This document shows, piece after piece, positions 1-12,300 of a stretch of DNA of 64,000 nt. Source of the DNA: Dama dama (taxonomy: Eukaryota; Chordata; Mammalia; Artiodactyla; Cervidae); contig NW_026870967.1 in NCBI RefSeq assembly GCF_033118175.1, positions 1,952,614 to 2,016,613 on the forward strand. Direction: 5' to 3'. The notes under the pieces are model-generated. The model was not told the DNA's origin, did not search any database, and saw only the letters and a list, made by a program, of their open reading frames with translations. Each line of letters opens with the position of its first letter. The first letter of the stretch is position 1. Position numbers and translations under genes: made by a program.

Positions 1-497
1 CTCCAAAGGCCGGTTTGTAAGTACTCATTCCCGCTGCTTCCGCCAGCCACGAACAATGCTCCCAATCCAGGGAGTAAAGCATTTTGGGGTGGTGCTCTCT
101 CCGGGCCCTTGGAAGACCTCCCGGGCTGCCTCCAAAGGCCGGTTTGTAAGCACTCATGTCCGCTGTTCCCGACAGCCGCACACAATGCTCCCAAGCCCGG
201 GAGAAAAGCATTTTGGGGTGGTGATCAGTCCGGGCCCTTGGAAGACCTCCCCGGCTGTCTCCAAAGGACAGTTTGCAAGCACTCATGCCCGCTGTTCCCG
301 CCAGCCGTGCACAATGCTCCCAAGACCGTGAGAAAAGCGCTTCGGGGTGGTGTTCTCTCCGGGACCATGGAGGACGTCCCCGGCTGCTCCCAAAGGCCGC
401 TTTGCAAGCACTCCCACTCGCTTTTCCCGCCAGCCACACACAATGTTCCAAACCCCGGAGAAAAGCGCTTCGGGGTGGTGCTCTCTCCGGGCCCTTG
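1..497. repeat. 129-bp satellite block A1 (partial, about 4 units)
   Basis: Head-to-tail units of 129 bp; the landmark 'ctccaaagg' recurs at 1, 130 and 259. Each unit carries in order the landmarks 'ggtttgcaagcactc', 'cacaatgctcccaag', 'gggagaaaagc', 'ggtggtgctctctccggg' and 'ggaagacctcc'. The block is cut by the window start, so its true size is unknown. It ends with the same two variant units (an 'aagaccgtgagaaaagc' unit, then a 'caaaccccggagaaaagc' unit) that close blocks A4, A5, A6, A7, A8 and A9. Confidence 0.95.
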
Positions 498-3400
498 CCC
501 CTGAGCCTGGGGGCAAGGCAGGGGGAACACACTCCCAGGCCAAGGCAGAACCACATGCACACGTCTGTTCCTGTCCCCTGCACCGGCAGAGAGCTTGGGG
601 GAGCCAGAGTCTGTCAGGCAGCTGCTGGGTTGGCCGCCTGTGTTGAAAGGGGCAGAGCTGCCCTAGGGGCAAGTTGGGCCTCTTGCTCTCCCTGCTGCCC
701 TGAGGCTGCTGGGCCAAAGACGTCTTGGGCATCCAGCCCCTTACTGGTCCCTTCCCTCTGACGAGGCCCTCTGAGCTCCAGCACCTTGCAGTGTGGAGAC
801 AGCCCCTGCCAGCAACCTCCTCTCCAAGGAGGCCTCAACCGAGGCCTAGGCCCAGGGGAAAGGCACCAGCGGGGATGAGCCAGGGGAGGCGCCCGAGCAT
901 GTCTGGACCCAGTCCCCGCAGCCTGCCCCTTGGTGGGGCAGTACCCCCGGAGGCCAGGAAGGTCTGGGCAAGGCTGGCCAGGGGCAGGGGCCCTCCTGGG
1001 TCCTGCCCCTGGCCTGTGGGGCCTCTGAGCACAACCGGCCCTCTCCCACTGGAAGACCTCCCCGGCTGCCTCCAAAGGCCGGTTTGCAAGCACTCCCGCC
1101 CACTGTTACTACCAAGCACGCAAAATGCTCCCAAGCCCGGGAGAAAAGCGCTTCGGGGTGGTGCTCTCTCCGGGCCCTTGCCCCTGAGCCTGGGGGCCAG
1201 GCAGGGGGAACACACTCCCAGGCCAAGGCAGAACGACATGCACACGTCTGTTCCTGCCCCCTACACCGGCAGAGAGCTCGGGGGAGCCAGAGACTGCCAG
1301 GCTGCTGCTGGGCTGGCTGCCTGTGTGGGACGGGGCAGAGCCGACCTAGGGGCAATTTGGGCCTCTTGCTCTCCCTGCTGCCCTGAGGCTGCTGGGCCAA
1401 AGAGGTCTTGGGCATCCAGCCCCTTGCTGGTCCCTTCCCGCTGACGAGGCCCTCTGAGCTCCAGCACCTTGCAGTGTGGAGACAGCCCCTGCCAGCAACC
1501 TCCTCTCCAAGGAGGCCTCAAACGAGGCCTAGGCCCAGGGGAAAGGCACCAGCGGGGATGAGCCTGGGGAGGCTCCCGGCCATGTCTGGACCCAGTCCCC
1601 GCAGCCTGCCCCTTGGTGGGGCTGTACCCCCGGAGGCCAGGAAGGTCTGGGCAAGGCTGCCAGGGGCAGGGACACTGCTGGGTCCTGCCCCTGGCCTGTG
1701 GGGCCTCTGAGCACAACCGGCCCTCTCCCACTGGAAGACCTCCCCGGCTGCCTCCAAAGGACAGTTTGCAAGCACTCCCGCCCGCTGTTCCCGCCAGGCG
1801 CGCACAATGCTCCCAAGCCCGGGAGAAAACCGCTTCGGGGTGGTGCTCTCTCCGGGCCCTTGCCCCTGAGCCTGGGGGCCAGGCAGGGGGTCCACACTCC
1901 CTGACCAAGGCAGAACCACATGCACACGTCTGTTCCTGCCCCCTGCACAGGCAGAGAGCTCGGGGGAGCCAGAGTCTGTCAGGCAGCTGCTGGGCTGGCC
2001 GCCTGTGTGGGAAGGGGCAGAGCCGACCTAGGGGCAAGTTGGGCCTCTTGCTCTCCCTGCTGCCCTGAGGCTGCTGGGCCAAAGAGGTCTTGGGCATCCA
2101 GCCCCTTACTGGTCCCTTCCCTCTGACGAGGCCCTCTGAGCTCCAGCACCTTGCAGTGTGGAGACAGCCCCTGCCAGCAACCTCCTCTCCAAGGAGGCCT
2201 CAACCGAGGCCTAGGCCCAGGGGAAATGCACCAGCGGGGATGAGCCAGGGGAGGCGCCCGAGCATGTCTGGACCCAGTCCCCGCAGCCTGCCCCTTGGTG
2301 GCGCAGTACCCCCGGAGGCCAGGAAGGTCTGGGCAAGGCTGGCCAGGGGCAGGGGCCCTGCTGGGTCCTGCCCCTGGCCTGTGGGGCCTCTGAGCACAAC
2401 CGGCCCTCTCCCACTGGAAGACCTCCCCGGCTGCCTCCAAAGGCCGGTTTGCAAGCACTCCCGCCCACTGTTACCACCAAGCACGCACAATGCTCCCAAG
2501 CCCGGGAGAAAAGCGCTTCGGGGTGGTGCTCTCTCCGGGCCCTTGCCCCTGAGCCTGGGGGCCAGGCAGGGGGAACACACTCCCAGGCCAAGGCAGAACG
2601 ACATGCACACGTCTGTTCCTGCCCCCTACACCGGCAGAGAGCTCGGGGGAGCCAGAGACTGCCAGGCTGCTGCTGGGCTGGCTGACTGTGTGGGACGGGG
2701 CAGAGCCGACCTAGGGGCAATTTGGGCCTCTTGCTCTCCCTGCTGCCCTGAGGCTGCTGGGCCAAAGAGGTCTTGGGCATCCAGCCCCTTGCTGGTCCCT
2801 TCCCGCTGACGAGGCCCTCTGAGCTCCAGCACCTTGCAGTGTGGAGACAGCCCCTGCCAGCAACCTCCTCTCCAAGGAGGCCTCAAACGAGGCCTAGGCC
2901 CAGGGGAAAGGCACCAGCGGGGATGAGCCTGGGGAGGCTCCCGGCCATGTCTGGACCCAGTCCCCGCAGCCTGCCCCTTGGTGGGGCTGTACCCCCGGAG
3001 GCCAGGAAGGTCTGGGCAAGGCTGCCAGGGGCAGGGACACTGCTGGGTCCTGCCCCTGGCCTGTGGGGTCTCTGAGCACAACCGGCCCTCTCCCACTGGA
3101 AGACCTCCCCGGCTGCCTCCAAAGGACAGTTTGCAAGCACTCCCGCCCGCTGTTCCCGCCAGGCGCGCACAATGCTCCCAAGCCCGGGAGAAAACCGCTT
3201 CGGGGTGGTGCTCTCTCCGGGCCCTTGCCCCTGAGCCTGGGGGCCAGGCAGGGGGTCCACACTCCCTGACCAAGGCAGAACCACATGCACACGTCTGTTC
3301 CTGCCCCCTGCACAGGCAGAGAGCTCGGGGGAGCCAGAGTCTGTCAGGCAGCTGCTGGGCTGGCCGCCTGTGTGGGAAGGGGCAGAGCCGACCTAGGGGC

Positions 3401-3780
3401 AAGTTGGGCCTCTTGCTCTCCCTGCTGCCCTGAGGCTGCTGGGCCAAAGAGGTCTTGGGCATCCAGCCCCTTACTGGTCCCTTCCCTCTGACGAGGCCCT
3501 CTGAGCTCCAGCATCTTGCAGTGTGGAGACAGCCCCTGCCAGCAACCTCCTCTCCAAGGAGGCCTCAACCGAGGCCTAGGCCCAGGGGAAAGGCACCAGC
3601 GGGGATGAGCCAGGGGAGGCGCCCGAGCATGTCTGGACCCAGTCCCCGCAGCCTGCCCCTTGATGGGGCAGTACCCCCGGAGGCCAGGAAGGTCTGGGCA
3701 AGGCTGGCCAGGGGCAGGGGCCCTGCTGGGTCCGGCCCCTGGCCTGTGGGGCCTCTGAGCACAACCGGCCCTCTCCCACT
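498..3780. repeat. 682-bp satellite monomers, block B1 (5 spacers, dimeric)
   Basis: Five copies of a ~553-bp spacer (498-1050, 1181-1732, 1863-2415, 2546-3097, 3228-3780), separated by single ~130-bp units. The spacer starts 'cccctgagcctggggg' immediately after 'gggcccttg' of a 129-bp unit and stops before 'ggaagacctcc'. It is thus inserted at one exact position of that unit. Odd and even monomers form two types that alternate (for example 'caggggaggcgcccgagc' versus 'ctggggaggctcccggcc' versions), giving a 1,365-bp dimer repeated about twice. Confidence 0.95.
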
Positions 3781-6092
3781 GGAAGACCTCCCCGGCTGCC
3801 TCCAATGGCCGGTTTGCAAGCCCTCATGCTCGCTGTTCCCACCAGCCGCGCACAATGCTCCCTAGCCCGGGAGAAAAGCATTTTTGGGTGGTGCTCACTC
3901 CGGGCCCTTGGAAGACCTCCCTGGCTGCCTCCAAGGCTGGTTTGCAAGCACTTCTGCCTGCTGTTCCCGCCACACGCGCACAATGCTCCCAAGCCCGGGA
4001 GAAAAGCGTTTCGGGGTGGTGTTCTCTCTGGGCCCAAGAAAGACCTCCCGGGCTGCCCCCAAAGGCCGGTTTGCAAGCACTCCCACTCGCTGTTCCCGCC
4101 ATCCGTGCAAATATTCCAAGCCCAGGAGAAAAGCGCTTCGGGGTGGTGCTCTCTCCCGGCCCTTGGAAGACCTCCCCGGCTGCCTCCAAAGGCTGGTTTT
4201 CAAGAACTCCCTCCCGCTGTACCGCCAGCCGCACACAATGCTCCCAAGCCCGGGAGAAGAGCATTTTGGGGTGGTGCTCTCTCCGGGCCCTTGGAAGACC
4301 TCCCCGGCTGCCTACAAAGGCCGGTTTGCAAGCACTCATTTCCACTGTTCCCGACAGCCGTGCACAATGCTCCCAATTCCGGGAGAAAAGCGCTTCGGGA
4401 TGGTGCCCTCTCCGGGCACTTGGAAGACCTCCCCGGCTGCCTCCAAAGGCCGGTTTGCAAGCACTCCCGCCCGCTGTTCCCGCCAGCCTCGCACAATGCT
4501 CCCAAGACCGGGAGAAAAGTGCTTCGGGGTGGTGCTCTCTCCGGGCCCTTGGAAGACCTCCCAGGCTGTCCCCAAAGGCCGGTTTGCAAGCACTCCCACT
4601 CGCTGTTCCCGCCAGCCACGCACAATCCTCCAAAACCCCGGAGAAAAGCGCTTCGGGGTGGTGTTCTCTCCCTGCCCATGGAAGACCTCCCGGGGTGCCC
4701 CCAAAGGCCGGTTTGCAAGCACTCCCACTCGCTGTTCCCGCCATCCGCGCAAATGTTCCAAGCCCGGGAGAAAAGCGCTTCTGGGTGGTGCTCTCTCCTG
4801 GCCCTTGGAAGACCTCCCCGGCTGCCTCCAAAGGCCGGTTTGCAAGCACTCCCGCCCGCTGTTCCCACCAGCCACGCACAATGCTCCCAAGCCCGGGAGA
4901 AAAGCATTTTGGGGTGGTGCTCACACCGGGCCCTGGAAGACCTCCCCGGCTGCCTCCAAAGGACGGTTTTCAAGCACTCCTGCCTGCTGTTCCCGGCACC
5001 CGCGCACAATGCTCCCAAGCCCGGGAGAAAAGCGCTTCGGGGTGGTGCTCTCTACAGGCCCTTGGAAGACCTCCCCGGCTGCCTCCAAAGGCCGGTTTGC
5101 AAGGACTCCTTCCTGTTGTTCCCGCCAGCCACGCACAATGCTCCCAAGCCCGGGAGAAAAGCATTTTGGGGTGGTGCTCACTCCGGGCCCTTGGAAGACC
5201 TCCCCGGCTGCCTCCAAAGGCCAGTTTGCAAGCACTCCTGCCTGCTGTTCCCTCCAGCCGCTCACAATGCTCCCAAGCCCGGGAGAAAAGCGCTTCAGAG
5301 TGGTGCTCTCTCCGGGCACTTTCAAGACCTCCCCGGCTGCCTCCAAAGGCAGGTTTGTAAGTACTCATTCCCGCTGCTTCCGCCAGCCACGCACAATGCT
5401 CCCAAGCCCGGGAGAAAAGCATTTTGGGGTGGTGATCAGTCCGGGCCCTTGGAAGACCTCCCCGGCTGCCCCCAAAGGCCGGTTTGGAAGCACTCCCACT
5501 CGCTGTTCCCGCCATCCGCGCAAATGTTCCAAGCCCGGGAGAAAAGCGCTTCGGGGTGGTGCTCTCTCCTGGCCCTTGGAAGACCTCCCCGGCTGCCTCC
5601 AAAGACCGGTTTGCAAGCACTCCCGCCCGCTGTTCCCGCCAGCCGCGCACAATGCTCCCAATCACGGGAGAAAAGCGCTTCGGGGTGGTGCTCTCTCCGG
5701 GCCCTTGGAAGACCTACCCGTCTGCCTCCAATGGCCAGTGTGCAAGCACTCATGCCCGCTGTTCCCACCAGCCGCGCACAATGCTCCCAAGCCCGGGAGA
5801 AAAGCTTTTTGGGGTGGTGCTAACACCGGGCCCTGGAAGACCTCCCCGGCTGCCTCCAAAGGCCGGTTTTCAAGCACTCCTGCCTGCTGTTCCCGCCACC
5901 TGCGCACAATGCTCCCAAGACCGGGAGAAAAGCGCATCGGGGTGGTGTTCTCTCCGGGCCCATGGAGGACCTCCCAGGCTGCAACCAAAGGCCGGTTTGC
6001 AAGCATTCCCACTAGCTGTTCCCGCCAGCCATGCAAATACTCCCAAGCTGGGGGGAAAAGCATTTTGGGGTGGTGCTCTCTCCGGGCCCTTG
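3781..6092. repeat. 129-bp satellite block A2 (about 18 units)
   Basis: About 18 tandem 129-bp units. It opens with a signature pair of units ('tccaatggccggtttgcaag' followed by a 'gcatttttgggtggtgctca' variant) shared with the starts of A5, A6, A7, A8, A9 and A10. Neighbouring units differ from one another more than they differ from the unit at the equivalent place in A3, which indicates higher-order organisation. From about 4,160 onward it is almost identical to the sequence 3,290 bp downstream. Confidence 0.95.
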
Positions 6093-7325
6093 CCCCTGAG
6101 CCTGGGGGCAAGGCAGGGGGAACACACTCCCAGGCCAAGGCAGAACCACATGCCCACGTCTGTTCCTGTCCCCTGCACCGGCAGAGAGCTTGGGGGAGCC
6201 AGAGTCTGTCAGGCAGCTGCTGGGTTGGCCGCCTGTGTGGGAAGGGGCAGAGCCGCCCTAGGGGCAAGTTGGGCCTCTTGCTCTCCCTGCTGCCCTGAGG
6301 CTGCTGGGCCAAAGACGTCTTGGGCATCCAGCCCCTTGCTGGTCCCTTCCCTCTGACGAGGCCCTCTGAGCTCCAGCACCTTGCAGTGTGGAGACAGCCC
6401 CTGCCAGCAACCTCCTCTCCAAGGAGGCCTCAACCGAGGCCTAGGCCCAGGGCAAAGGCACCAGCGGGGATGAGCCAGGGGAGGCGCCTGAGCATGTCTG
6501 GACCCAGTCCCCGCAGCCTGCCCCTTGGTGGGACAGTACCCCCGGAGGCGAGGAAGGTCTGGGCAAGGCTGGCCAGGGGCAGGGGCCCTGCTGGGTCCTG
6601 CCCCTGGCCTGTGGGGCCTCTGAGCACAACCGGCCCTCTCCCACTGGAAGACCTCCTCGGCTGCCTCCAAAGGCCGGTTTGCAAGCGCTCCCGCCCACTG
6701 TTCCCAGCAGGCGCGCACAATGCTCCCAAGCCCGGGAGAAAAGCACTTCGGGCTGTGCTCTCACCGGGACCTTGCCCCTGAGCCTGGGGGCAATGCAGGG
6801 GGAACACACTCCCAGGCCAAGGCAGAACCACATGCACACGTCTGTTCCTGCCCCCTGCACCGGCAGAGAGCTCAGGGGAGCCAGAGTCTGTCAGGCAGCT
6901 GCTGGGCTGGCCGCCTGTGTGGGAAGGGGCAGAGCCGACCTAGGGGCAAGTTGGGCCTCTTGCTCTCCCTGCTGCCCTGAGTCTGCTGGGCCAAAGAGGT
7001 CTTGGGCATCCAGCCCCTTGCTGGTCCCTTCCCTCTGACGAGGCCCTCTGAGCTCCAGCACCTCGCAGTGTGGAGACAGCCCCTGCCAGCAACCTCCTCT
7101 CCAAGGAGGCCTCAACCGAGGCCTAGGCCCAGGGGAAAGGCACCAGCGGGGATGAGACTGGTGAGGCGCCCGGGCATGTCTGGACCCAGTCCCCGCAGCC
7201 TGCCCCTTGGTGGGGCTGTAAGCCGGAGGCAGGAAGGTCTGGGCAAGGCTGGCCAGGGGCAGGGGCCCTGCTGGGTCCTGCCCCTGGCCTGTGGGGCCTC
7301 TGAGCACAACCGGCCCTCTCCCACT
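6093..7325. repeat. 682-bp satellite monomers, block B2 (2 spacers)
   Basis: Two 553-bp spacers flanking one 129-bp unit. The second spacer has a small deletion relative to others ('gggctgtaagccggaggcagg' region near 7,215, where other copies read 'cagtacccccggaggccagg'), a change shared with the copy at about 10,505. That shared private change supports B2 and the beginning of B3 being copies of one ancestral segment. Confidence 0.93.
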
Positions 7326-9382
7326 GGAAGACCTCCCCGGCTGCCTCCAAAGGACGGTTTGCAAGCACTCCCGCCCACTGTTCCCACCAAGCACGCAAAA
7401 TGCTCCCAAGCCCGGGAGAAAAGCATTTTTGGGTGGTGCTCACTCCGGGCCCTTGGAAGACCTCCCCGGCTGCCTCCAAAGGCTGGTTTTCAAGAACTCC
7501 CTCCCGCTGTACCGCCAGCCGCACACAATGCTCCCAAGCCCGGGAGAAAAGCATTTTGAGGTGGTGCTCTCTCCGGGCCCTTGGAAGACCTCCCCGGCTG
7601 CCTACAAAGGCCGGTTTGCAAGCACTCATTTCCACTGTTCCCGACAGCCGTGCACAATGCTCCCAATTCCGGGAGAAAAGCGCTTCGGGATGGTGCTCTC
7701 TCCGGGCACTTGGAAGACCTCCCCGGCTGCCTCCAAAGGCCGGTTTGCAAGCACTCCCGCCCGCTGTTCCCGCCAGCCTCGCACAATGCTCCCAAGACCG
7801 GGAGAAAAGTGCTTCGGGGTGGTGCTCTCTCCGGGCCCTTGGAAGACCTCCCAGGCTGTCCCCAAAGGCCGGTTTGCAAGCACTCCCACTCGCTGTTCCC
7901 GCCAGCCACGCACAATCCTCCAAAACCCCGGAGAAAAGCGCTTCGGGGTGGTGTTCTCTCCCTGCCCATGGAAGACCTCCCGGGGTGCCCCCAAAGGCCG
8001 GTTTGGAAGCACTCCCACTCGCTGTTCCCGCCATCCGCGCAAATGTTCCAAGCCCGGGAGAAAAGCGCTTCTGGGTGGTGCTCTCTCCTGGCCCTTGGAA
8101 GACCTCCCCGGCTGCCTCCAAAGGCCGGTTTGCAAGCACTCCCGCCCGCTGTTCCCACCAGCCACGCACAATGCTCCCAAGCCCGGGAGAAAAGCATTTT
8201 GGGGTGGTGCTCACACCGGGCCCTGGAAGACCTCCCCGGCTGCCTCCAAAGGACGGTTTTCAAGCACTCCTGCCTGCTGTTCCCGGCACCCGCGCACAAT
8301 GCTCCCAAGCCCGGGAGAAAAGCGCTTCGGGGTGGTGCTCTCTACAGGCCCTTGGAAGACCTCCCCGGCTGCCTCCAAAGGCCGGTTTGCAAGGACTCCT
8401 TCCTGTTGTTCCCGCCAGCCTCGCACAATGCTCCCAAGCCCGGGAGAAAAGCATTTTGGGGTGGTGCTCACTCCGGGCCCTTGGAAGACCTCCCCGGCTG
8501 CCTCCAAAGGCCAGTTTGCAAGCACTCCTGCCTGCTGTTCCCTCCAGCCGCTCACAATGCTCCCAAGCCCGGGAGAAAAGCGCTTCAGAGTGGTGCTCTC
8601 TCCGGGCACTTTCAAGACCTCCCCGGCTGCCTCCAAAGGCAGGTTTGTAAGTACTCATTCCCGCTGCTTCCGCCAGCCACGCACAATGCTCCCAAGCCCG
8701 GGAGAAAAGCATTTTGGGGTGGTGATCAGTCCGGGCCCTTGGAAGACCTCCCCGGCTGCCCCCAAAGGCCGGTTTGGAAGCACTCCCACTCGCTGTTCCA
8801 GCCATCCGCGCAAATGTTCCAAGCCCGGGAGAAAAGCGCTTCGGGGTGGTGCTCTCTCCTGGCCCTTGGAAGACCTCCCCGACTGCCTCCAAAGACCGGT
8901 TTGCAAGCACTCCCGCCCGCTGTTCCCGCCAGCCGCACACAATGCTCCCAATCACGGGAGAATAGCGCTTCGGGGTGGTGCTCTCTCCGGGCCCTTGGAA
9001 GACCTCCCCGTCTGCCTCCAATGGCCAGTGTGCAAGCACTCATGCCCGCTGTTCCCACCAGCCGCGCACAATGCTCCCAAGCCCGGGAGAAAAGCTTTTT
9101 GGGGTGGTGCTAACACCGGGCCCTGGAAGACCTCCCCGGCTGCCTCCAAAGGCCGGTTTTCAAGCACTCCTGCCTGCTGTTCCCGCCACCTGCGCACAAT
9201 GCTCCCAAGACCGGGAGAAAAGCGCATCGGGGTGGTGTTCTCTCCGGGCCCATGGAGGACCTCCCAGGCTGCAACCAAAGGCCGGTTTGCAAGCATTCCC
9301 ACTAGCTGTTCCCGCCAGCCATGCAAATACTCCCAAGCTGGGGGGAAAAGCATTTTGGGGTGGTGCTCTCTCCGGGCCCTTG
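7326..9382. repeat. 129-bp satellite block A3 (16 units)
   Basis: About 16 units. The block corresponds unit for unit to 4,160-6,092 of A2 (offset 3,290 bp), with scattered single-base differences such as 'cagccacgcac' versus 'cagcctcgcac' near 8,420. The opening two units of A2 are absent; instead the first unit joins directly to the A2-like series. Confidence 0.94.
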
Positions 9383-12300
9383 CCCCTGAGCCTGGGGGCA
9401 AGGCAGGGGGAACACACTCCCAGGCCAAGGCAGAACCAAATGCCCACGTCTGTTCCTGTCCCCTGCACCGGCAGAGAGCTTGGGGGAGCCAGAGTCTGTC
9501 AGGCAGCTGCTGGGTTGGCCGCCTGTGTGGGAAGGGGCAGAGCCGCCCTAGGGGCAAGTTGGGCCTCTTGCTCTCCCTGCTGCCCTGAGGCTGCTGGGCC
9601 AAAGACGTCTTGGGCATCCAGCCCCTTGCTGGTCCCTTCCCGCTGACGAGGCCCTCTGAGCTCCAGCACCTTGCAGTGTGGAGACAGCCCCTGCCAGCAA
9701 CCTCCTCTCCAAGGAGGCCTCAAACGAGGCCTAGGCCCAGGGCAAAGGCACCAGCGGGGATGAGCCAGGGGAGGCGCCCGAGCATGTCTGGACCCAGTCC
9801 CCGCAGCCTGCCCCTTGGTGGGACAGTACCCCCGGAGGCGAGGAAGGTCTGGGCAAGGCTGGCCAGGGGCAGGAGCCCTGCTGGGTCCTGCCCCTGGCCT
9901 GTGGGGCCTCTGAGCACAACCGGCCCTCTCCCACTGGAAGACCTCCTCGGCTGCCTCCAAAGGCCGGTTTGCAAGCGCTCCCGCCCACTGTTCCCAGCAG
10001 GCGCGCACAATGCTCCCAAGCCCGGGAGAAAAGCACTTCGGGCTGTGCTCTCACCGGGACCTTGCCCCTGAGCCTGGGGGCAATGCAGGGGGAACACACT
10101 CCCAGGCCAAGGCAGAACCACATGCACACGTCTGTTCCTGCCCCCTGCACCGGCAGAGAGCTCAGGGGAGCCAGAGTCTGTCAGGCAGCTGCTGGGCTGG
10201 CCCCCTGTGTGGGAAGGGGCAGAGCCGACCTAGGGGCAAGTTGGGCCTCTTGCTCTCCCTGCGGCCCTGAGTCTGCTGGGCCAAAGAGGTCTTGGGCATC
10301 CAGCCCCTTGCTGGTCCCTTCCCTCTGACGAGGCCCTCTGAGCTCCAGCACCTCGCAGTGTGGAGACAGCCCCTGCCAGCAACCTCCTCTCCAAGGAGGC
10401 CTCAACCGAGGCCTAGGCCCAGGGGAAAGGCACCAGCGGGGATGAGACTGGGGAGGCGCCCGGGCATGTCTGGACCCAGTCCCCGCAGCCTGCCCCTTGG
10501 TGGGGCTGTAAGCCGGAGGCAGGAAGGTCTGGGCAAGGCTGTCCAGGGGCAGGGGCCCTGCTGGGTCCTGCCCCTGGCCTGTGGGGCCTCTGAGCACAAC
10601 CGGCCCTCTCCCACTGGAAGACCTCCCCGGCTGCCTCCAAAGGACGGTTTGCAAGCACTCCCGCCCACTGTTCCCACCAAGCACGCAAAATGCTCCCAAG
10701 CCCGGGAGAAAAGCGCTTCGGGGTGGTGCTCTCTCCGGGCCCTTGCCCCTGAGCCTGGGGGCAAGGCAGGGGGAACACACTCCCAGGCCAAGGCAGAACG
10801 ACATGCACACGTCTGTTCCTGCCCCCTACACTGGCAGAGAGCTCGGGGGAGCCAGAGACTGCCAGGCTGCTGCTGGGCTGGCTGCCTGTGTGGGACGGGG
10901 CAGAGCCGACCTAGGGGCAAGTTGGGCCTCTTGCTCTCCCTGCTGCCTTGAGGCTGCTGGGTCAAAGAGGTCTTGGGCATCCCGCCCTTTGCTGGTCCCT
11001 TCCCTCTGATGAGGCCCTCTGAGCTCCAGCACATTGCAGTGTGGAGACAGCCCCTGCCAGCAACCTCCTCTCCAAGGAGGCCTAAACCGAGGCCTAGGCC
11101 CAGGGGAAAGGCACCAGCGGGGATGAGCCTGGGGAGGCGCCCGGGCATGTCTGGACCCAGTCCCCGCAGCCTGCCCCTTGGTGGGGCAGTACCCCCGGAG
11201 GCCAGGAAGGTCTGGGAAAGGCTGCCCAGGGGCAGGGGACCTGCTGGGTCCTGCCCCTGGCCTGTGGGGCCTTTGAGCACATCCGGCCCTCTCCCGCTGG
11301 AAGACTTCCCCGGCTGCCTCCAAAGGCCGGTTTGCCAACACTCACGCCCACTGTTCCCACCAGGCGCGCACAATGCTCCCAAGTCCGGGAGAAAAGCGCT
11401 TCGGGGTGGTGCTCTCACCGGGCCCTTGACCCTGAGCCTGGGGGCAATGCAGGGGGAACACACTCCCAGGCCAAGGCAGAACCACATGCACACGTCTGTT
11501 CCTGTCCCCTGCACCGGCAGAGAGCTTGGGGGAGCCAGAGTCTGTCAGGCAGCTGCTGGGTTGGCCGCCTGTGTTGAAAGGGGCAGAGCTGCCCTAGGGG
11601 CAAGTTGGGCCTCTTGCTCTCCCTGCTGCCCTGAGGCTGCTGGGCCAAAGACGTCTTGGGCATCCAGCCCCTTACTGGTCCCTTCCCTCTGACGAGGCCC
11701 TCTGAGCTCCAGCACCTTGCAGTGTGGAGACAGCCCCTGCCAGCAACCTCCTCTCCAAGGAGGCCTCAACCGAGGCCTAGGCCCAGGGGAAATGCACCAG
11801 CGGGGATGAGCCAGGGGAGGCGCCCGAGCATGTCTGGACCCAGTCCCCGCAGCCTGCCCCTTGGTGGGGCAGTACCCCCGGAGGCCAGGAAGGTCTGGGC
11901 AAGGCTGGCCAGGGGCAGGGGCCCTGCTGGGTCCTGCCCCTGGCCTGTGGGGCCTCTGAGCACAACCGGCCCTCTCCCACTGGAAGACCTCCCCGGCTGC
12001 CTCCAAAGGCCGGTTTGTAAGCACTCCCGCCCACTGTTACTACCAAGCACGCAAAATGCTCCCAAGCCCGGGAGAAAAGGGCTTCGGGGTGGTGCTCTCT
12101 CCGGGCCCTTGCCCCTGAGCCTGGGGGCCAGGCAGGGGGAACACACTCCCAGGCCAAGGCAGAACGACATGCACACGTCTGTTCCTGCCCCCTACACCGG
12201 CAGAGAGCTCGGGGGAGCCAGAGACTGCCAGGCTGCTGCTGGGCTGGCTGCCTGTGTGGGACGGGGCAGAGCCGACCTAGGGGCAATTTGGGCCTCTTGC

